A stretch of 64,000 nt of DNA from Candidatus Sulfuricurvum sp. RIFRC-1 (GTDB lineage Bacteria > Campylobacterota > Campylobacteria > Campylobacterales > Sulfurimonadaceae): contig NC_020505.1 in NCBI RefSeq assembly GCF_000310245.1, forward strand, positions 1 to 64,000, given 5' to 3'. Below, in pieces: positions 1-11,126 of the stretch; position 1 is the first letter of the stretch; each line of letters starts with the position of its first letter. The position numbers and the translations under genes were made by a program. A model generated the notes under the pieces. The model was given only the letters and a program-made list of their open reading frames with translations. It was not told where the DNA came from and did no database searches.

Positions 1-1329
1 ATGAATTCGATCGGCAAACAAGTATTAAATGCTCTCAAAGGGGAGATCAATGAGATTGACTATCAGCGCTACATTAAACAGCTCACCTATGATGAAACGG
101 AATCCAAAAGCAATCTCGCTATTTTTCGTGCCCCAAACGCGCTCATCGCAAACTGGGTACGTACCAAATTTGCCGATAAGATAGCTCATCTTTTCGAAAT
201 CAAAACCAATATCAAACCGACCGTTACGATTTTGCTCCAATCTTCGTCAGCACCCTCATCAACTCAAAGTACAACCGTTCCTCAAAACGTGGAACGTCCC
301 AGCGGTTCATTACTCAATCCATCTTATACTTTTCAAAACTTTGTCGTCGGAGATTCCAATAATTTTGCCTTTATTGCCGCTAAAAATGTAAGTGAAAAAC
401 CGGGAATTGTTTATAACCCTCTCTTTATTTACGGCGGGGTCGGATTGGGGAAAACCCACTTGATGCAATCGGTCGGTAATGTAATGCTCGCGCAGGGAAA
501 AACCGTTATTTATACCTCGGTAGAACAGTTTCTTAATGATTTTACCCGCCATCTCAGCAACCGAACAATGGATCGCTTCAAAGATAAATACCGCAAATGC
601 GATTTGCTCTTGATCGATGATATCCAGTTTCTCAGCAATAAAAATCAGATTCAAGAGGAATTTTTTCACACGTTTGATGCACTGCGCAATGAAAACAAGC
701 AAATCATTATCACCTCCGATAAACCTCCTAAAAAAATCGGAGGACTCGAAGAGCGTCTCAAAAGCCGTTTTGAATCGGGTTTAGTTGCCGATATTCAGCC
801 TCCTGAACTCGAAACGAAAATCGAAATTATCAAGAAAAAATGTGAAATCAACCGCGTAAAACTTGATCGTGAAGTGATTAACTACGTCGCCACCATCATC
901 GAAAACAACACACGTGAAATCGAAGGCATCCTCTCCAAACTCAATGCCTATTCACAACTGATGGGAGTTGATATCACCATCGAATTTGCCCGCAACGTTC
1001 TTAAAGAACAAATGGCCGAAAAACGGAGCAATATCACCATCGATCTTATTATGGAAATTGTTGCTAAAGAGCTTAACATTAAACCAAGTGAAATCCGTTC
1101 CAAAAGCCGTAACAGTAACATCGTTTATGCCCGCCGTATCGCTATTTATCTCTCACGTTCACTTACACCCAATTCAATGCCTCAATTGGCTCAATATTTC
1201 GGGATGAAAGATCACACCGCTGTCAGTCATACGATGAAAAAAATCCAAGAACTCATGAAAAATGATGAAGATTTTCGGGTCAAAGTCGAAGAGTTGTCTA
1301 ATAAAGTATCCATCGCAACACCTGAATAA
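1..1329 (+). CDS. dnaA: Chromosomal replication initiator DnaA
   Basis: DnaA binds DnaA boxes at the origin, opens the adjacent AT-rich DNA and recruits the replicative helicase. The 442-residue protein has the usual order: N-terminal helicase-interaction domain (about 1-80), a Ser/Thr/Gln-rich linker (about 80-105), an AAA+ ATPase with Walker A GGVGLGKT (145-152) and Walker B LLLIDD (about 202-207), and a C-terminal HTH with the DnaA signature DHTAVSH near residue 405. The start codon is the first base of the window, so its own promoter and any upstream origin half are not visible. dnaN follows after a 195-bp gap that carries DnaA-box-like sites. The identification is secure. Confidence 0.98.
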   Translation: MNSIGKQVLNALKGEINEIDYQRYIKQLTYDETESKSNLAIFRAPNALIANWVRTKFADKIAHLFEIKTNIKPTVTILLQSSSAPSSTQSTTVPQNVERPSGSLLNPSYTFQNFVVGDSNNFAFIAAKNVSEKPGIVYNPLFIYGGVGLGKTHLMQSVGNVMLAQGKTVIYTSVEQFLNDFTRHLSNRTMDRFKDKYRKCDLLLIDDIQFLSNKNQIQEEFFHTFDALRNENKQIIITSDKPPKKIGGLEERLKSRFESGLVADIQPPELETKIEIIKKKCEINRVKLDREVINYVATIIENNTREIEGILSKLNAYSQLMGVDITIEFARNVLKEQMAEKRSNITIDLIMEIVAKELNIKPSEIRSKSRNSNIVYARRIAIYLSRSLTPNSMPQLAQYFGMKDHTAVSHTMKKIQELMKNDEDFRVKVEELSNKVSIATPE

Positions 1330-1340
1330 TCTTTTTGTGT

Positions 1341-1369
1341 TTGTAAAGCCCTTTTAAAAAAGCTATAAT
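1341..1369 (+). promoter_or_regulatory. Candidate sigma70-type promoter for dnaN
   Basis: A TTGTAA hexamer at 1341-1346 is followed by exactly 17 bp and then TATAAT at 1364-1369. It lies just after the dnaA stop codon and faces dnaN. The hexamers and spacing are read directly; activity is inferred. Confidence 0.5.
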
Positions 1370-1379
1370 TCGTACACAA

Positions 1380-1512
1380 GTGAATAGATGTGAATGAAAG
1401 CAAATCGTTTCATCACATTCAAAACTCAAGAGAGATGGGAGTTTATGGGCTGTTTTCACCCATTCACACCCCCTTATTACTAACTATTACAATTAATGCT
1501 TATAAATAATAA
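1380..1512. other. Candidate replication origin (oriC2-like DnaA-box cluster plus AT-rich stretch)
   Basis: The dnaA-dnaN gap holds several copies of the core that Helicobacter-type DnaA recognises (TCATTCAC): TTTCATTCACA on the minus strand at 1389-1399, CCCATTCACA on the plus strand at 1459-1468, and a TATTCAC half at about 1380-1386. They are followed by an AT-rich run (about 1472-1512) suited to unwinding. H. pylori has a bipartite origin whose second half lies downstream of dnaA, which this matches in position. The window start prevents inspection of any upstream half. Boxes are seen; origin function is inferred. Confidence 0.6.
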
Positions 1513-1524
1513 TAGGAGTCGTTT

Positions 1525-2592
1525 ATGAAAATCACCGTTGATAAGTCGGTTTTAGAAAATATCCTTCTACACCTTCAACCTTTTTTAGAAAAAAAAGATA
1601 CATCACAAATCACTTCTCATATACTTCTCTCTACCGATGGTAGAACCCTAACAGCCAAAGCAACCGATTATGAAATCGGACTCTCTATTCACACTAACTC
1701 TGTAAGTGTAGAAGAACCCGGTTCACTCACCGCAAACGGTAAAAAACTTTTGGATATTATCCGTATACTAAAAGATGAAGAAGTTGAACTGACTTTGGAT
1801 AAAGATACCCTTCATATTCGACAAAAACGGTCAAACTTTAAACTCCCTACTTACAAAAGTTCAGAATTTCCTTCTTTTCCAACAACCGATGGAAAACCTA
1901 ATATCGTTATTAACTCTCACGTATTAATTGAATCGTTGAAAAAAATCACCCCAGCAGCCGACACCAATAATCCTAAGTTTGAACTCAACGGTGCATTGAT
2001 CGATATTAAAAGCAATCAAATCAATTTTGTTGCTACCGATACCCGTCGTCTTGCACTGGTTCATATTGACAGCCAAAACGATGCTGAACTCTCTATCATT
2101 GTCCCTAAAAAAGCGATTATAGAAATTCAAAAACTCTTTTCGGATAACATCGAGATTTATTACGACAATACACACCTGATTATCAAATCCGAGGACTCTT
2201 TGTTTTATACCAAACTGATCAACGGTAAATTCCCTGATTACAGCCGTATTATTCCAAGAGAGGCTCAACGCTCCATTATCTTGCCTAAAAGCGCTATAGT
2301 GACCGCTATTAAGCAAATAACGACTATTTCCAATGATCTTAAACTCACTTTCCAAAGCGATGCTATTTTGTTTGAGAGTTTAAGTGATGACAACATCGAA
2401 GCAAAAACAGCCGTTGAAATCGAAAATGGATTTGATACTCCATTTATTCTCGCAATCAACAGCCGCTATATTTTGGATTTCTTATCTCAAGTCAATACAA
2501 CTGAATTTACCCTCGAAGCCAATGAATCGAATCAGCCGTTTGTTCTCAAAGATGCAAATTTTAAAACGATTGTTATGCCGATCGTTATCTAA
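1525..2592 (+). CDS. dnaN: DNA polymerase III sliding clamp (beta subunit)
   Basis: The beta clamp is a ring-shaped homodimer that tethers DNA polymerase III and other enzymes to DNA. The 355-residue product has the three-domain clamp layout, a typical N-terminus (MKITVDKSVLENIL) and the C-terminal end VMPIVI in place of the common VMPMRL, as in related Campylobacterota. Length is normal for the family. AGGAG at 1514-1518 is a clear ribosome-binding site for this ATG. It lies between dnaA and gyrB, with recF absent from the usual position between dnaN and gyrB. Confidence 0.97.
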   Translation: MKITVDKSVLENILLHLQPFLEKKDTSQITSHILLSTDGRTLTAKATDYEIGLSIHTNSVSVEEPGSLTANGKKLLDIIRILKDEEVELTLDKDTLHIRQKRSNFKLPTYKSSEFPSFPTTDGKPNIVINSHVLIESLKKITPAADTNNPKFELNGALIDIKSNQINFVATDTRRLALVHIDSQNDAELSIIVPKKAIIEIQKLFSDNIEIYYDNTHLIIKSEDSLFYTKLINGKFPDYSRIIPREAQRSIILPKSAIVTAIKQITTISNDLKLTFQSDAILFESLSDDNIEAKTAVEIENGFDTPFILAINSRYILDFLSQVNTTEFTLEANESNQPFVLKDANFKTIVMPIVI

Positions 2593-2602
2593 AAAATACC
2601 TC

Positions 2603-2667
2603 GTCATTCCGTGCTACGACACGGAATCTAAAATATAATATAGATCCCGTATCAAGTACGGGATGAC
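2603..2667. repeat. REPIN-like palindromic element
   Basis: Two hairpins lie head to head: ATTCCGTG/CACGGAAT (2606-2627) and ATCCCGTA/TACGGGAT (2644-2664), bounded by GTCAT at the left and ATGAC at the right. This is the layout of a REPIN (two inverted REP units). Related elements with the same GTCATTCC or GGAATGAC ends occur elsewhere in the window. It sits just after the dnaN stop and may also act as a transcription end signal. Confidence 0.7.
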
Positions 2668-2736
2668 AATCCTTCTTTCTTCTAATTCTTTATAAAACCT
2701 TCTTTTTAGTTTATCTTCGCTAAAATAAAGCATTAA

Positions 2737-5076
<2,340 letters not shown>

Positions 5077-5119
5077 GAATAGAATGATGTGGAATAAAAT
5101 AAGTGCGGTTTACTGCACG

Positions 5120-5188
5120 TGGGCACTCTGCCAAAGAGAACCTAGTGTTAACGTAGCGAAGGGGAGCTTTGCTCCCGTAGCGTTTTAA
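5120..5188 (-). repeat. Dispersed repeat family III, copy A
   Basis: Read on the minus strand, the element starts TTTAAAACGC, contains a GGAGCAAAGCTCC-type hairpin (5162-5176) and continues into GCTACGTTAACACT. The same order of blocks recurs at 36143, 38812 and 39654. It ends 3 bp before the start codon of the next gene, which has no visible Shine-Dalgarno sequence as a result. Confidence 0.65.
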
Positions 5189-5191
5189 ATT

Positions 5192-6577
5192 ATGACTTAC
5201 ACTGAGCAAAAAGAGAGGGAACACCGTTTCGCATTAGCTTTGCGGATGGGGTTGCCGATCTTTTCTCTCAGTACCATAACCCTTTTTGCACTATTAACAC
5301 GAAACTACACCACTGTTTCTTCTTTAATCATTTTATCAATTGCGTTATTGGGGATAATGGTCTATTTTATTTTCTATTTGATTTATCAAAGTACCAATGA
5401 AAATATTACCGATACGATTACCCATACTTTTACCCCGGAATATTTTTTTCGGCTGTTTAAAAAATCAATTTCCAAAAAAACACAAACCCTTGTTTTAATC
5501 AGTGTTGAAAATTTATGGTCGATCAATGAACGGTACGGGGTTAAAAACGGCGATAAGTCATTGCAAAATACCGTCATAAAACTGGACGATTTCTTTCGTG
5601 ATAAGAGAATCGAAAAACTTCCGATATGCCGTTATAAGGGCGGTGATTTTTTAGTTTTTTTACCGGGCGAAAAAGAGCAATATGTTCCTCTTATCGAACT
5701 TCTTTTGAGCAAGTATCAAAATTATATTAATGATGACATTGAGATACGGCTTGAAGCGGTGATGATCGATTCACGGCTCTCCGATGATATCGAGTTGTTA
5801 GTAAGCCGTTTGTATGAACTGCATCATGATCGGGTCAGTTCGGAAAAAGAGGACATTTATTCGATTAACGAACTTGAAAATGAGATCATACAAGCCGTTG
5901 AAAAAAGACGCTTTTCGATCGGATTTTGGCCGGTATGCTGTGATGAATATGCCGTGTTTGATACAACCGTTAAACTGATTGATACCGAAGGACGCTTTAT
6001 CCACCAAAGCCGTTATATCCCCGTATTGAACCGTTTGAATAAGATGCGTCATTTCGAGAGCGATGTATTGGAAAAAATCGGTTCTTTGTGCGATGATCAG
6101 AAACGAAACTTTGTGGTAACGATTTCTTCCGTTACCTTACGTAATCCTCACTTTTTTGAGCATGCACTCACCCTGTTTGAACGTTATCCGCAGGCTCGAT
6201 ATAAAATAACGTTGATGTTTGAAGAGAAAGAATATTGCCATCAGTTGGAGCGTTTTGCCCATCAAATTGCCCATTATCGAAAAGCGGGATATAAAATCGC
6301 ACTCGATCGTTTAGGGGGACATCACACGACCCTTTTGTATCTCAAAGAGCTTGAAGTCGATATCGTCCGTTTTGATCCTCTTTATACCCGCCATATCAAA
6401 GAAGCGGGATACCAAAACATCATTCAGGGGCTTAACCTGAGTGCTCACTTGTGCGGAGCTAAAACCTGGGTATCGATGATCGAAGATGAATATACCTATA
6501 ATCTCGTTCAGTCACTAAAAATCAACTATCGGCAGGGAAATTATCTGGGTAGAATTTTAACACCGGAACAGTTATAA
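5192..6577 (+). CDS. Degenerate GGDEF-EAL membrane protein
   Basis: This 461-residue protein has two N-terminal membrane helices (about 20-40 and 45-68), then a GGDEF-like domain with RYKGGDF in place of GGDEF, and an EAL-like domain at the C-terminus. The EAL catalytic set is eroded: the ExLxR region reads VFDTTVKLID, and the DDFG loop reads LDRLGG. Catalysis of c-di-GMP synthesis or breakdown is therefore unlikely; a binding or scaffold role is a reasonable inference. The start ATG lies 3 bp after a dispersed repeat and lacks a ribosome-binding site, so the start could be Met19 (MGLPIF) or the gene may depend on a new upstream context. queF follows 38 bp downstream. Confidence 0.75.
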   Translation: MTYTEQKEREHRFALALRMGLPIFSLSTITLFALLTRNYTTVSSLIILSIALLGIMVYFIFYLIYQSTNENITDTITHTFTPEYFFRLFKKSISKKTQTLVLISVENLWSINERYGVKNGDKSLQNTVIKLDDFFRDKRIEKLPICRYKGGDFLVFLPGEKEQYVPLIELLLSKYQNYINDDIEIRLEAVMIDSRLSDDIELLVSRLYELHHDRVSSEKEDIYSINELENEIIQAVEKRRFSIGFWPVCCDEYAVFDTTVKLIDTEGRFIHQSRYIPVLNRLNKMRHFESDVLEKIGSLCDDQKRNFVVTISSVTLRNPHFFEHALTLFERYPQARYKITLMFEEKEYCHQLERFAHQIAHYRKAGYKIALDRLGGHHTTLLYLKELEVDIVRFDPLYTRHIKEAGYQNIIQGLNLSAHLCGAKTWVSMIEDEYTYNLVQSLKINYRQGNYLGRILTPEQL

Positions 6578-6615
6578 AACTGTCGATATTTAAAATAAAA
6601 GTAATAAGGAAAAAT

Positions 6616-7005
6616 ATGAAATACGGAGAACAAATCGTCGAAAATTTCGATATCGAAAAAGATTTTGAAATTTGGCCGAATCAACATGAACGCGATTATG
6701 TAATCAAAGTAACCCTGCCGGAGTTTACCTGCCTTTGTCCTCGCAGCGGATACCCCGATTTCGCAACGATTTATGTCGAATATACGCCGGATAAATGGGT
6801 AGCTGAACTCAAAGCCATCAAACTGTACATTAATTCGTTCAGAAACCGCCATATTTCTCACGAAAACAGTGCAAACGAGATCTATAGCACTTTCGAGTCA
6901 AAAATCGCTCCTAAGCGTTTAAAAGTGGTTGCAGACTATTTTCCTCGAGGAAATGTACATACGGTCGTTGAGATCGACAGCGAAAAGATGGAACGCTCAC
7001 GTTAG
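6616..7005 (+). CDS. queF: NADPH-dependent 7-cyano-7-deazaguanine reductase QueF
   Basis: QueF reduces the nitrile of preQ0 to the amine preQ1, a late step in making the queuosine base of tRNA. The 129-residue length is that of the short (type I, B. subtilis-like) form. The catalytic Cys41 and Asp48 lie in LCPRSGYPD with the seven-residue spacing of characterised enzymes, and the QueF motif follows as ELKAIKLYINSFR. AAGGA precedes the ATG. It is separated by 38 bp from the upstream degenerate GGDEF-EAL gene and converges on the TonB receptor gene. Confidence 0.95.
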   Translation: MKYGEQIVENFDIEKDFEIWPNQHERDYVIKVTLPEFTCLCPRSGYPDFATIYVEYTPDKWVAELKAIKLYINSFRNRHISHENSANEIYSTFESKIAPKRLKVVADYFPRGNVHTVVEIDSEKMERSR

Positions 7006-7052
7006 AAACGGTGGAGTTTTCTCCCGCATCCGGAAGATGTGCGTGGCATCAG

Positions 7053-8978
7053 TTAAAACTTATAGGTATAGGTGAGATTGGCGCTGCGTCCCCAATGATG
7101 GGGGATGGTATTGGTTCCATTGGTGTAGTTGAGATTGGGACTGTACACATCTTCATCCAAAAGATTGTCCAAATAGAGTGACAATAAGGAGTGGCCCCGT
7201 TTTCCTATCCCCCACGTTTGAGCCGTATCGACCGATACGTTGGCGGTTAAAAGATTATAAGCATCCGGCTCAGGATTAAGCGCTGAATTTGCTATGCTTT
7301 GATCGTTTGAGCTGCCGATATAACTGTTAAATACCGCGATATTCATCCCATGAAATCCGCTATAAGAACCGCCCAGCTTAGCCATCATATTGGGGGCAAA
7401 CGTGGTGTCTTTTACTCCGCTGTTTGTTTTGTTGATCTGATAGCTGAAATTGCCGAGGATGTTGAAATCCTCATTTACTTCTACACGCCCCTCCATCTCT
7501 ATCCCCTGAAAATGGACATTTCCCTGATTAGCAAATGTTGTCGGCGTTCCCGAAACCCTTACAATCAAATTATCAAGTACCGTATCATACAGGGCAATCG
7601 CATAGTATTGTTTCGGCGTTTGATAAATGAGCTGAGCGTCATACGTTGCCACTTTTTCGGGATTCAGTAAGGGATTTCCTCTCAATGTCGGCGCATTGAT
7701 TTTTGCTTCTTGGAGGTTTGGGGAACGGTACGCTTCACTGTAGAGGAGTTTGAGCCACCAGTTATTTCCGAATCCCTGAATGAATCCGGCTCTCTTGGAG
7801 AGATCGGTTTGGGTATCCTCGGGTTTGTTTAACTGAATTCCGGCGATGATTTTTTGTTTCGGAGAGAGCATATAGTCGATTTGAGTATAGGCACTTTTAC
7901 TGTTCATTTCAGAATAAGGGAACCCGCTCTTGAACTCGGTTTCGTAATTTGAAGAGTTGGCGCCGAAGAGGAGATTGAGATCGGTGGCGATATTGCCGCG
8001 AACAATCATTTCCGCCATATCGTAGCGGTCTTTATAATGGTTGCGTCCGCCTGTTTCGCTGATTTGCCAATCAAACTCGCCCAAATTAACGGTATAGTTA
8101 AAAGAGGCATCCCATCCGCTCGTGATATCGTAGAGATATCCGACGTCGAGATACCCTCTTTTCTTTTCCATCGGCGATGAGGGGAGCTGAAAAGAGGAAC
8201 CTCCGCTGTCCGCATCGTTATTCATTACCATTGCGTTGAGGGTGAATCCTTTGTATTTGCCGTTAATGACAAGGTTATCGCTGTTTTCACCAGAATCATA
8301 GGTTCCCGCGATGTGGTCCTTATCGAGAACTCCATTAATACTGTCGCCATTGGCGCGGATGGCATTGAGACCGATGTTAAGACTGTAATCAGCACCTCCA
8401 ATCAATGTTGAGAGTTGAAGTTGAGTGCGATTAAAGCTCCCAGCCCCGATATCGATACGGGTTTCATTGATCGATTTTTGTGCGTCTTTGGTGACAATGT
8501 TGATGACCCCAGCCATCGCATTGGTGCCGTAAATAACCGATCCCGGACCTCGTATCACTTCGATATGATCGATCATCTCTAACGGAAATCCGAGATAAAT
8601 ATCGAAGTTAAATCCGCCGTCGGTTCCATCGTGTATCGGGCGTCCGTTAAGGAGAACCACTTCCCACCCTTCCTGATGGGCTCCGTTCATGCCGCGAATC
8701 GAGGTTTTATTATGGGGGCGCTGGTGGGAACTGAGTACCTGCATCCCGACAAGGCGATCAATGACATCGCGTAAATGTCTGGCACCGTATTGATGAATCT
8801 CTTGAGCGGAGACTACGGTAATGACTCCGGGGGCCAAGTGCTGGCTTTCATCGCGGCGCGAAGTACTGGTGACTTGAATATTGAGAAGGTCCTCCAGCGA
8901 AAGAGGGGCTAATTCGGATTGGTCATCTGCTTGGAGAAGAGAGCAAGAAAGCACTGCCGTTAAAAAGATATTTTTCAT
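7053..8978 (-). CDS. TonB-dependent outer-membrane receptor
   Basis: The protein (641 residues from the chosen start) has a signal peptide, a plug domain (about 30-165, with VITVVSAQEI, RGPGSVIYGTNAMAGVINIVT) and a 22-strand-type beta-barrel ending in an aromatic residue (TYTYKF), as outer-membrane proteins do. Such receptors import iron chelates, cobalamin or other ligands using TonB energy; the substrate cannot be read. ATG 8978 is preferred because AAGG lies at the right distance; an upstream TTG (8984) is less likely. It follows the sensor kinase by 55 bp on the same strand and is probably the last gene of the REC-GGDEF-EAL/YfiR/kinase operon, suggesting a link between receptor and signalling. 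Confidence 0.9.
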   Translation of the reverse strand: MKNIFLTAVLSCSLLQADDQSELAPLSLEDLLNIQVTSTSRRDESQHLAPGVITVVSAQEIHQYGARHLRDVIDRLVGMQVLSSHQRPHNKTSIRGMNGAHQEGWEVVLLNGRPIHDGTDGGFNFDIYLGFPLEMIDHIEVIRGPGSVIYGTNAMAGVINIVTKDAQKSINETRIDIGAGSFNRTQLQLSTLIGGADYSLNIGLNAIRANGDSINGVLDKDHIAGTYDSGENSDNLVINGKYKGFTLNAMVMNNDADSGGSSFQLPSSPMEKKRGYLDVGYLYDITSGWDASFNYTVNLGEFDWQISETGGRNHYKDRYDMAEMIVRGNIATDLNLLFGANSSNYETEFKSGFPYSEMNSKSAYTQIDYMLSPKQKIIAGIQLNKPEDTQTDLSKRAGFIQGFGNNWWLKLLYSEAYRSPNLQEAKINAPTLRGNPLLNPEKVATYDAQLIYQTPKQYYAIALYDTVLDNLIVRVSGTPTTFANQGNVHFQGIEMEGRVEVNEDFNILGNFSYQINKTNSGVKDTTFAPNMMAKLGGSYSGFHGMNIAVFNSYIGSSNDQSIANSALNPEPDAYNLLTANVSVDTAQTWGIGKRGHSLLSLYLDNLLDEDVYSPNLNYTNGTNTIPHHWGRSANLTYTYKF

Positions 8979-9033
8979 GACCAACCTTTTTGGATAATAT
9001 AATCTAATAATAACATTGACATCTTAAAATTCA

Positions 9034-10602
9034 TTAAGCCTGTAAATGTTCACCCGACACACTCTGTTCCAATGGGAGGGTGAGGGTGAATGATGCACCT
9101 TTTTGGGTCTCAGAATTCAGGATAATTTTCCCCAGCAGTTTTTGGGTGATAAGATTGTAGACGATATTAAGTCCAAGACCAGTCCCCCCGGCATTGCGTT
9201 TGGTGGTAGTAAACGGCTCGAAAGCAGTTTTTTTAATTTTTTCATCCATCCCTGCTCCGTTGTCGGCATAGGTGAGGATCAGATTGTTTTCGTCTATTTG
9301 AAAACGGATCGTGATAGTTGCATCAAGAGTTGATTCATTAAACCCGTGCAGTAAGGAATTTTGGATGAAATTGCTGATAATTTGGGCGTATACACCGGGG
9401 TAAGATTTGATAACCAGTTTAGTATCCCCTTCGATATGTACGGTTACCGGTATTTTTTTAAGTTTGTTATGGAATGTAAGGAGAATCTCTTCGAGATACT
9501 CGTACAGATTGAAGGTTTGTTTATCTTCCACGCTTTGGTCGACAGAAATACGTTTGAAACTGCGAATGAGATTGGCCGCTTGATTAACACTTTTGAGGAG
9601 CAGGTCTGCTGTTTCGTTCAATATGTTGAGTTTTTGCTCCATAAACGATTTTTTGAGGGTTCCCTCCTCTATTTGCCGCAGGAGCTGCTGAGTCTCTCTG
9701 ACGATAATAGATCCCCCGGTAATTGCATTGCCCAAAGGGGTATTGACCTCATGGGCAACACCGCTGACAAGATTCCCCAGTGCGGCCATTTTCTCAGATT
9801 CTACCAGCTGAAGCTGTGCTTTTTTCAGTGTTTCAAGGGAGTCTTGAAGCTCTTGGGTTCGTGATGCCACCCTCGATTCCAAATGGGTTGTCAACGATTC
9901 GGTATCACTTAAGAGATGGTTAAAGGCATCGTACAAATAAGCAATTTCATCGTCCTTATCATGGGTGACACGAAGCGAGTAGTTGTTGTTTTGTGCTACC
10001 TCTTTGGCCGCTTCGGTTAATGTAAGTATCGGCTGGAGGATTTTTTTGCTCAACATACGTGACACCATGTAGACAAAAAGGAGTAATCCGAATGAAAAAA
10101 TCGTGACCGATTTCACTAAATCCATAACAAAAGAGGTGATACGATCTGTTTTTCTCTCGATATAGAGGTAGCCTAAGAGTTGAGAATTTTGTTTAATTTC
10201 AAGTGTGGTTGAGAGTTTTTCAACATCCCATGGGAACCAGCCGGTGTTATCATAACGTGTTCCCAAAGGGAGATTGAGTTGTGGAATAGGGCGATGGTGG
10301 GGATTAAAAGAAGTGAGCGGTGTTTGGTCTGCGCTGTAGACGACAGCCAAAAGAACATGGCTGTTTTTACGGAGTGGGTTAATGTTGGTACTGATCCCCT
10401 GAACATCAAAAAATGCCAATGGAGCGGTTACCAAATCGACGACCAAATCAGCCTGCAATTGGCTTTCGTGAAGATAGGATTCTTTTTCATGGTTAATGTT
10501 GTACCACGATAGGAATATGGTTCCGAAAACAATGATGAAAAGGCTTGTAATGACCAAAGAACGGGTCATTTGCGAAGCTATGGAGGTGCAAATTACTCTC
10601 AT
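9034..10602 (-). CDS. HAMP-domain sensor histidine kinase
   Basis: The 522-residue protein has a first membrane helix (about 15-33), a periplasmic sensor of about 125 residues resembling CHASE8-type domains, a second helix (about 161-183), a HAMP region, a coiled coil, and a cytoplasmic kinase core. The phosphoacceptor is His284 in GVAHEVNTPLGN, followed by ATPase boxes with DNGAGMD and GGTGLGLNIV. The ATG (GGAGG ribosome-binding site) overlaps the stop of the YfiR-like gene by 4 bp, so the two are translationally coupled. Its likely partner is the receiver-domain protein encoded two genes upstream. The stimulus is unknown. Confidence 0.9.
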   Translation of the reverse strand: MRVICTSIASQMTRSLVITSLFIIVFGTIFLSWYNINHEKESYLHESQLQADLVVDLVTAPLAFFDVQGISTNINPLRKNSHVLLAVVYSADQTPLTSFNPHHRPIPQLNLPLGTRYDNTGWFPWDVEKLSTTLEIKQNSQLLGYLYIERKTDRITSFVMDLVKSVTIFSFGLLLFVYMVSRMLSKKILQPILTLTEAAKEVAQNNNYSLRVTHDKDDEIAYLYDAFNHLLSDTESLTTHLESRVASRTQELQDSLETLKKAQLQLVESEKMAALGNLVSGVAHEVNTPLGNAITGGSIIVRETQQLLRQIEEGTLKKSFMEQKLNILNETADLLLKSVNQAANLIRSFKRISVDQSVEDKQTFNLYEYLEEILLTFHNKLKKIPVTVHIEGDTKLVIKSYPGVYAQIISNFIQNSLLHGFNESTLDATITIRFQIDENNLILTYADNGAGMDEKIKKTAFEPFTTTKRNAGGTGLGLNIVYNLITQKLLGKIILNSETQKGASFTLTLPLEQSVSGEHLQA

Positions 10603-11126
10603 TTTGATCCTCCGGTCGGTTCGATAACCGTGGCGAAATTGAGAAGTTTATAGCTAACGCTCAAATCGGCATTTTCCAAGTTACGCTGATTGATAAGGAA
10701 TCGAAAGGAGTTGTTTTGCAAATAAAATCCGATCATCGCCCCCCGTTTCACATCGTCATCATCATCGCTGATCATCAAAACATTGTTTTTACGCAAAGTA
10801 TTCAATAGGGCTTCATTCTGATGAGGCTTTGAACCGCGAAAATAGAGAATATGGCACTTTATCATCTCTTCGGAAGGGGTTCCGACCTTAAGAGGGATTA
10901 CCTTGAGAGGATGGTTGTTAAAGAGGCGTGATGAGTAGCTTTTTTGCAGGGTTTGGGCAAATGAATCATCATCATAGACGCAGATCGTATAGGACTCGAT
11001 CGGTTTCGGCCACTGGATAAACATGGTAAAACGCTCCAAATAAGCGGCTTTGATACTCTCTTCCGAAACGGCGAGCAACGAGGAGCCGTAGAAAAAGCAA
11101 AAAAGGGCGACGAAAAATTGTTTCAT
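10599..11126 (-). CDS. YfiR-like periplasmic protein (DUF4154)
   Basis: This 175-residue protein has a signal peptide (about 1-19) and the YfiR/DUF4154 pattern: KAAYLERFTMFIQWP near the N-terminus and MIGFYLQNNSFRFLIN towards the end. In Pseudomonas, YfiR is a periplasmic repressor of a membrane diguanylate cyclase. Here it lies between a sensor kinase and a c-di-GMP response regulator with 4-bp overlaps on both sides, so a role in relaying or damping a periplasmic signal to the kinase is a fair inference. It has no cysteine pair comparable to a well-conserved redox site that I can confirm. Confidence 0.85.
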   Translation of the reverse strand: MKQFFVALFCFFYGSSLLAVSEESIKAAYLERFTMFIQWPKPIESYTICVYDDDSFAQTLQKSYSSRLFNNHPLKVIPLKVGTPSEEMIKCHILYFRGSKPHQNEALLNTLRKNNVLMISDDDDDVKRGAMIGFYLQNNSFRFLINQRNLENADLSVSYKLLNFATVIEPTGGSK

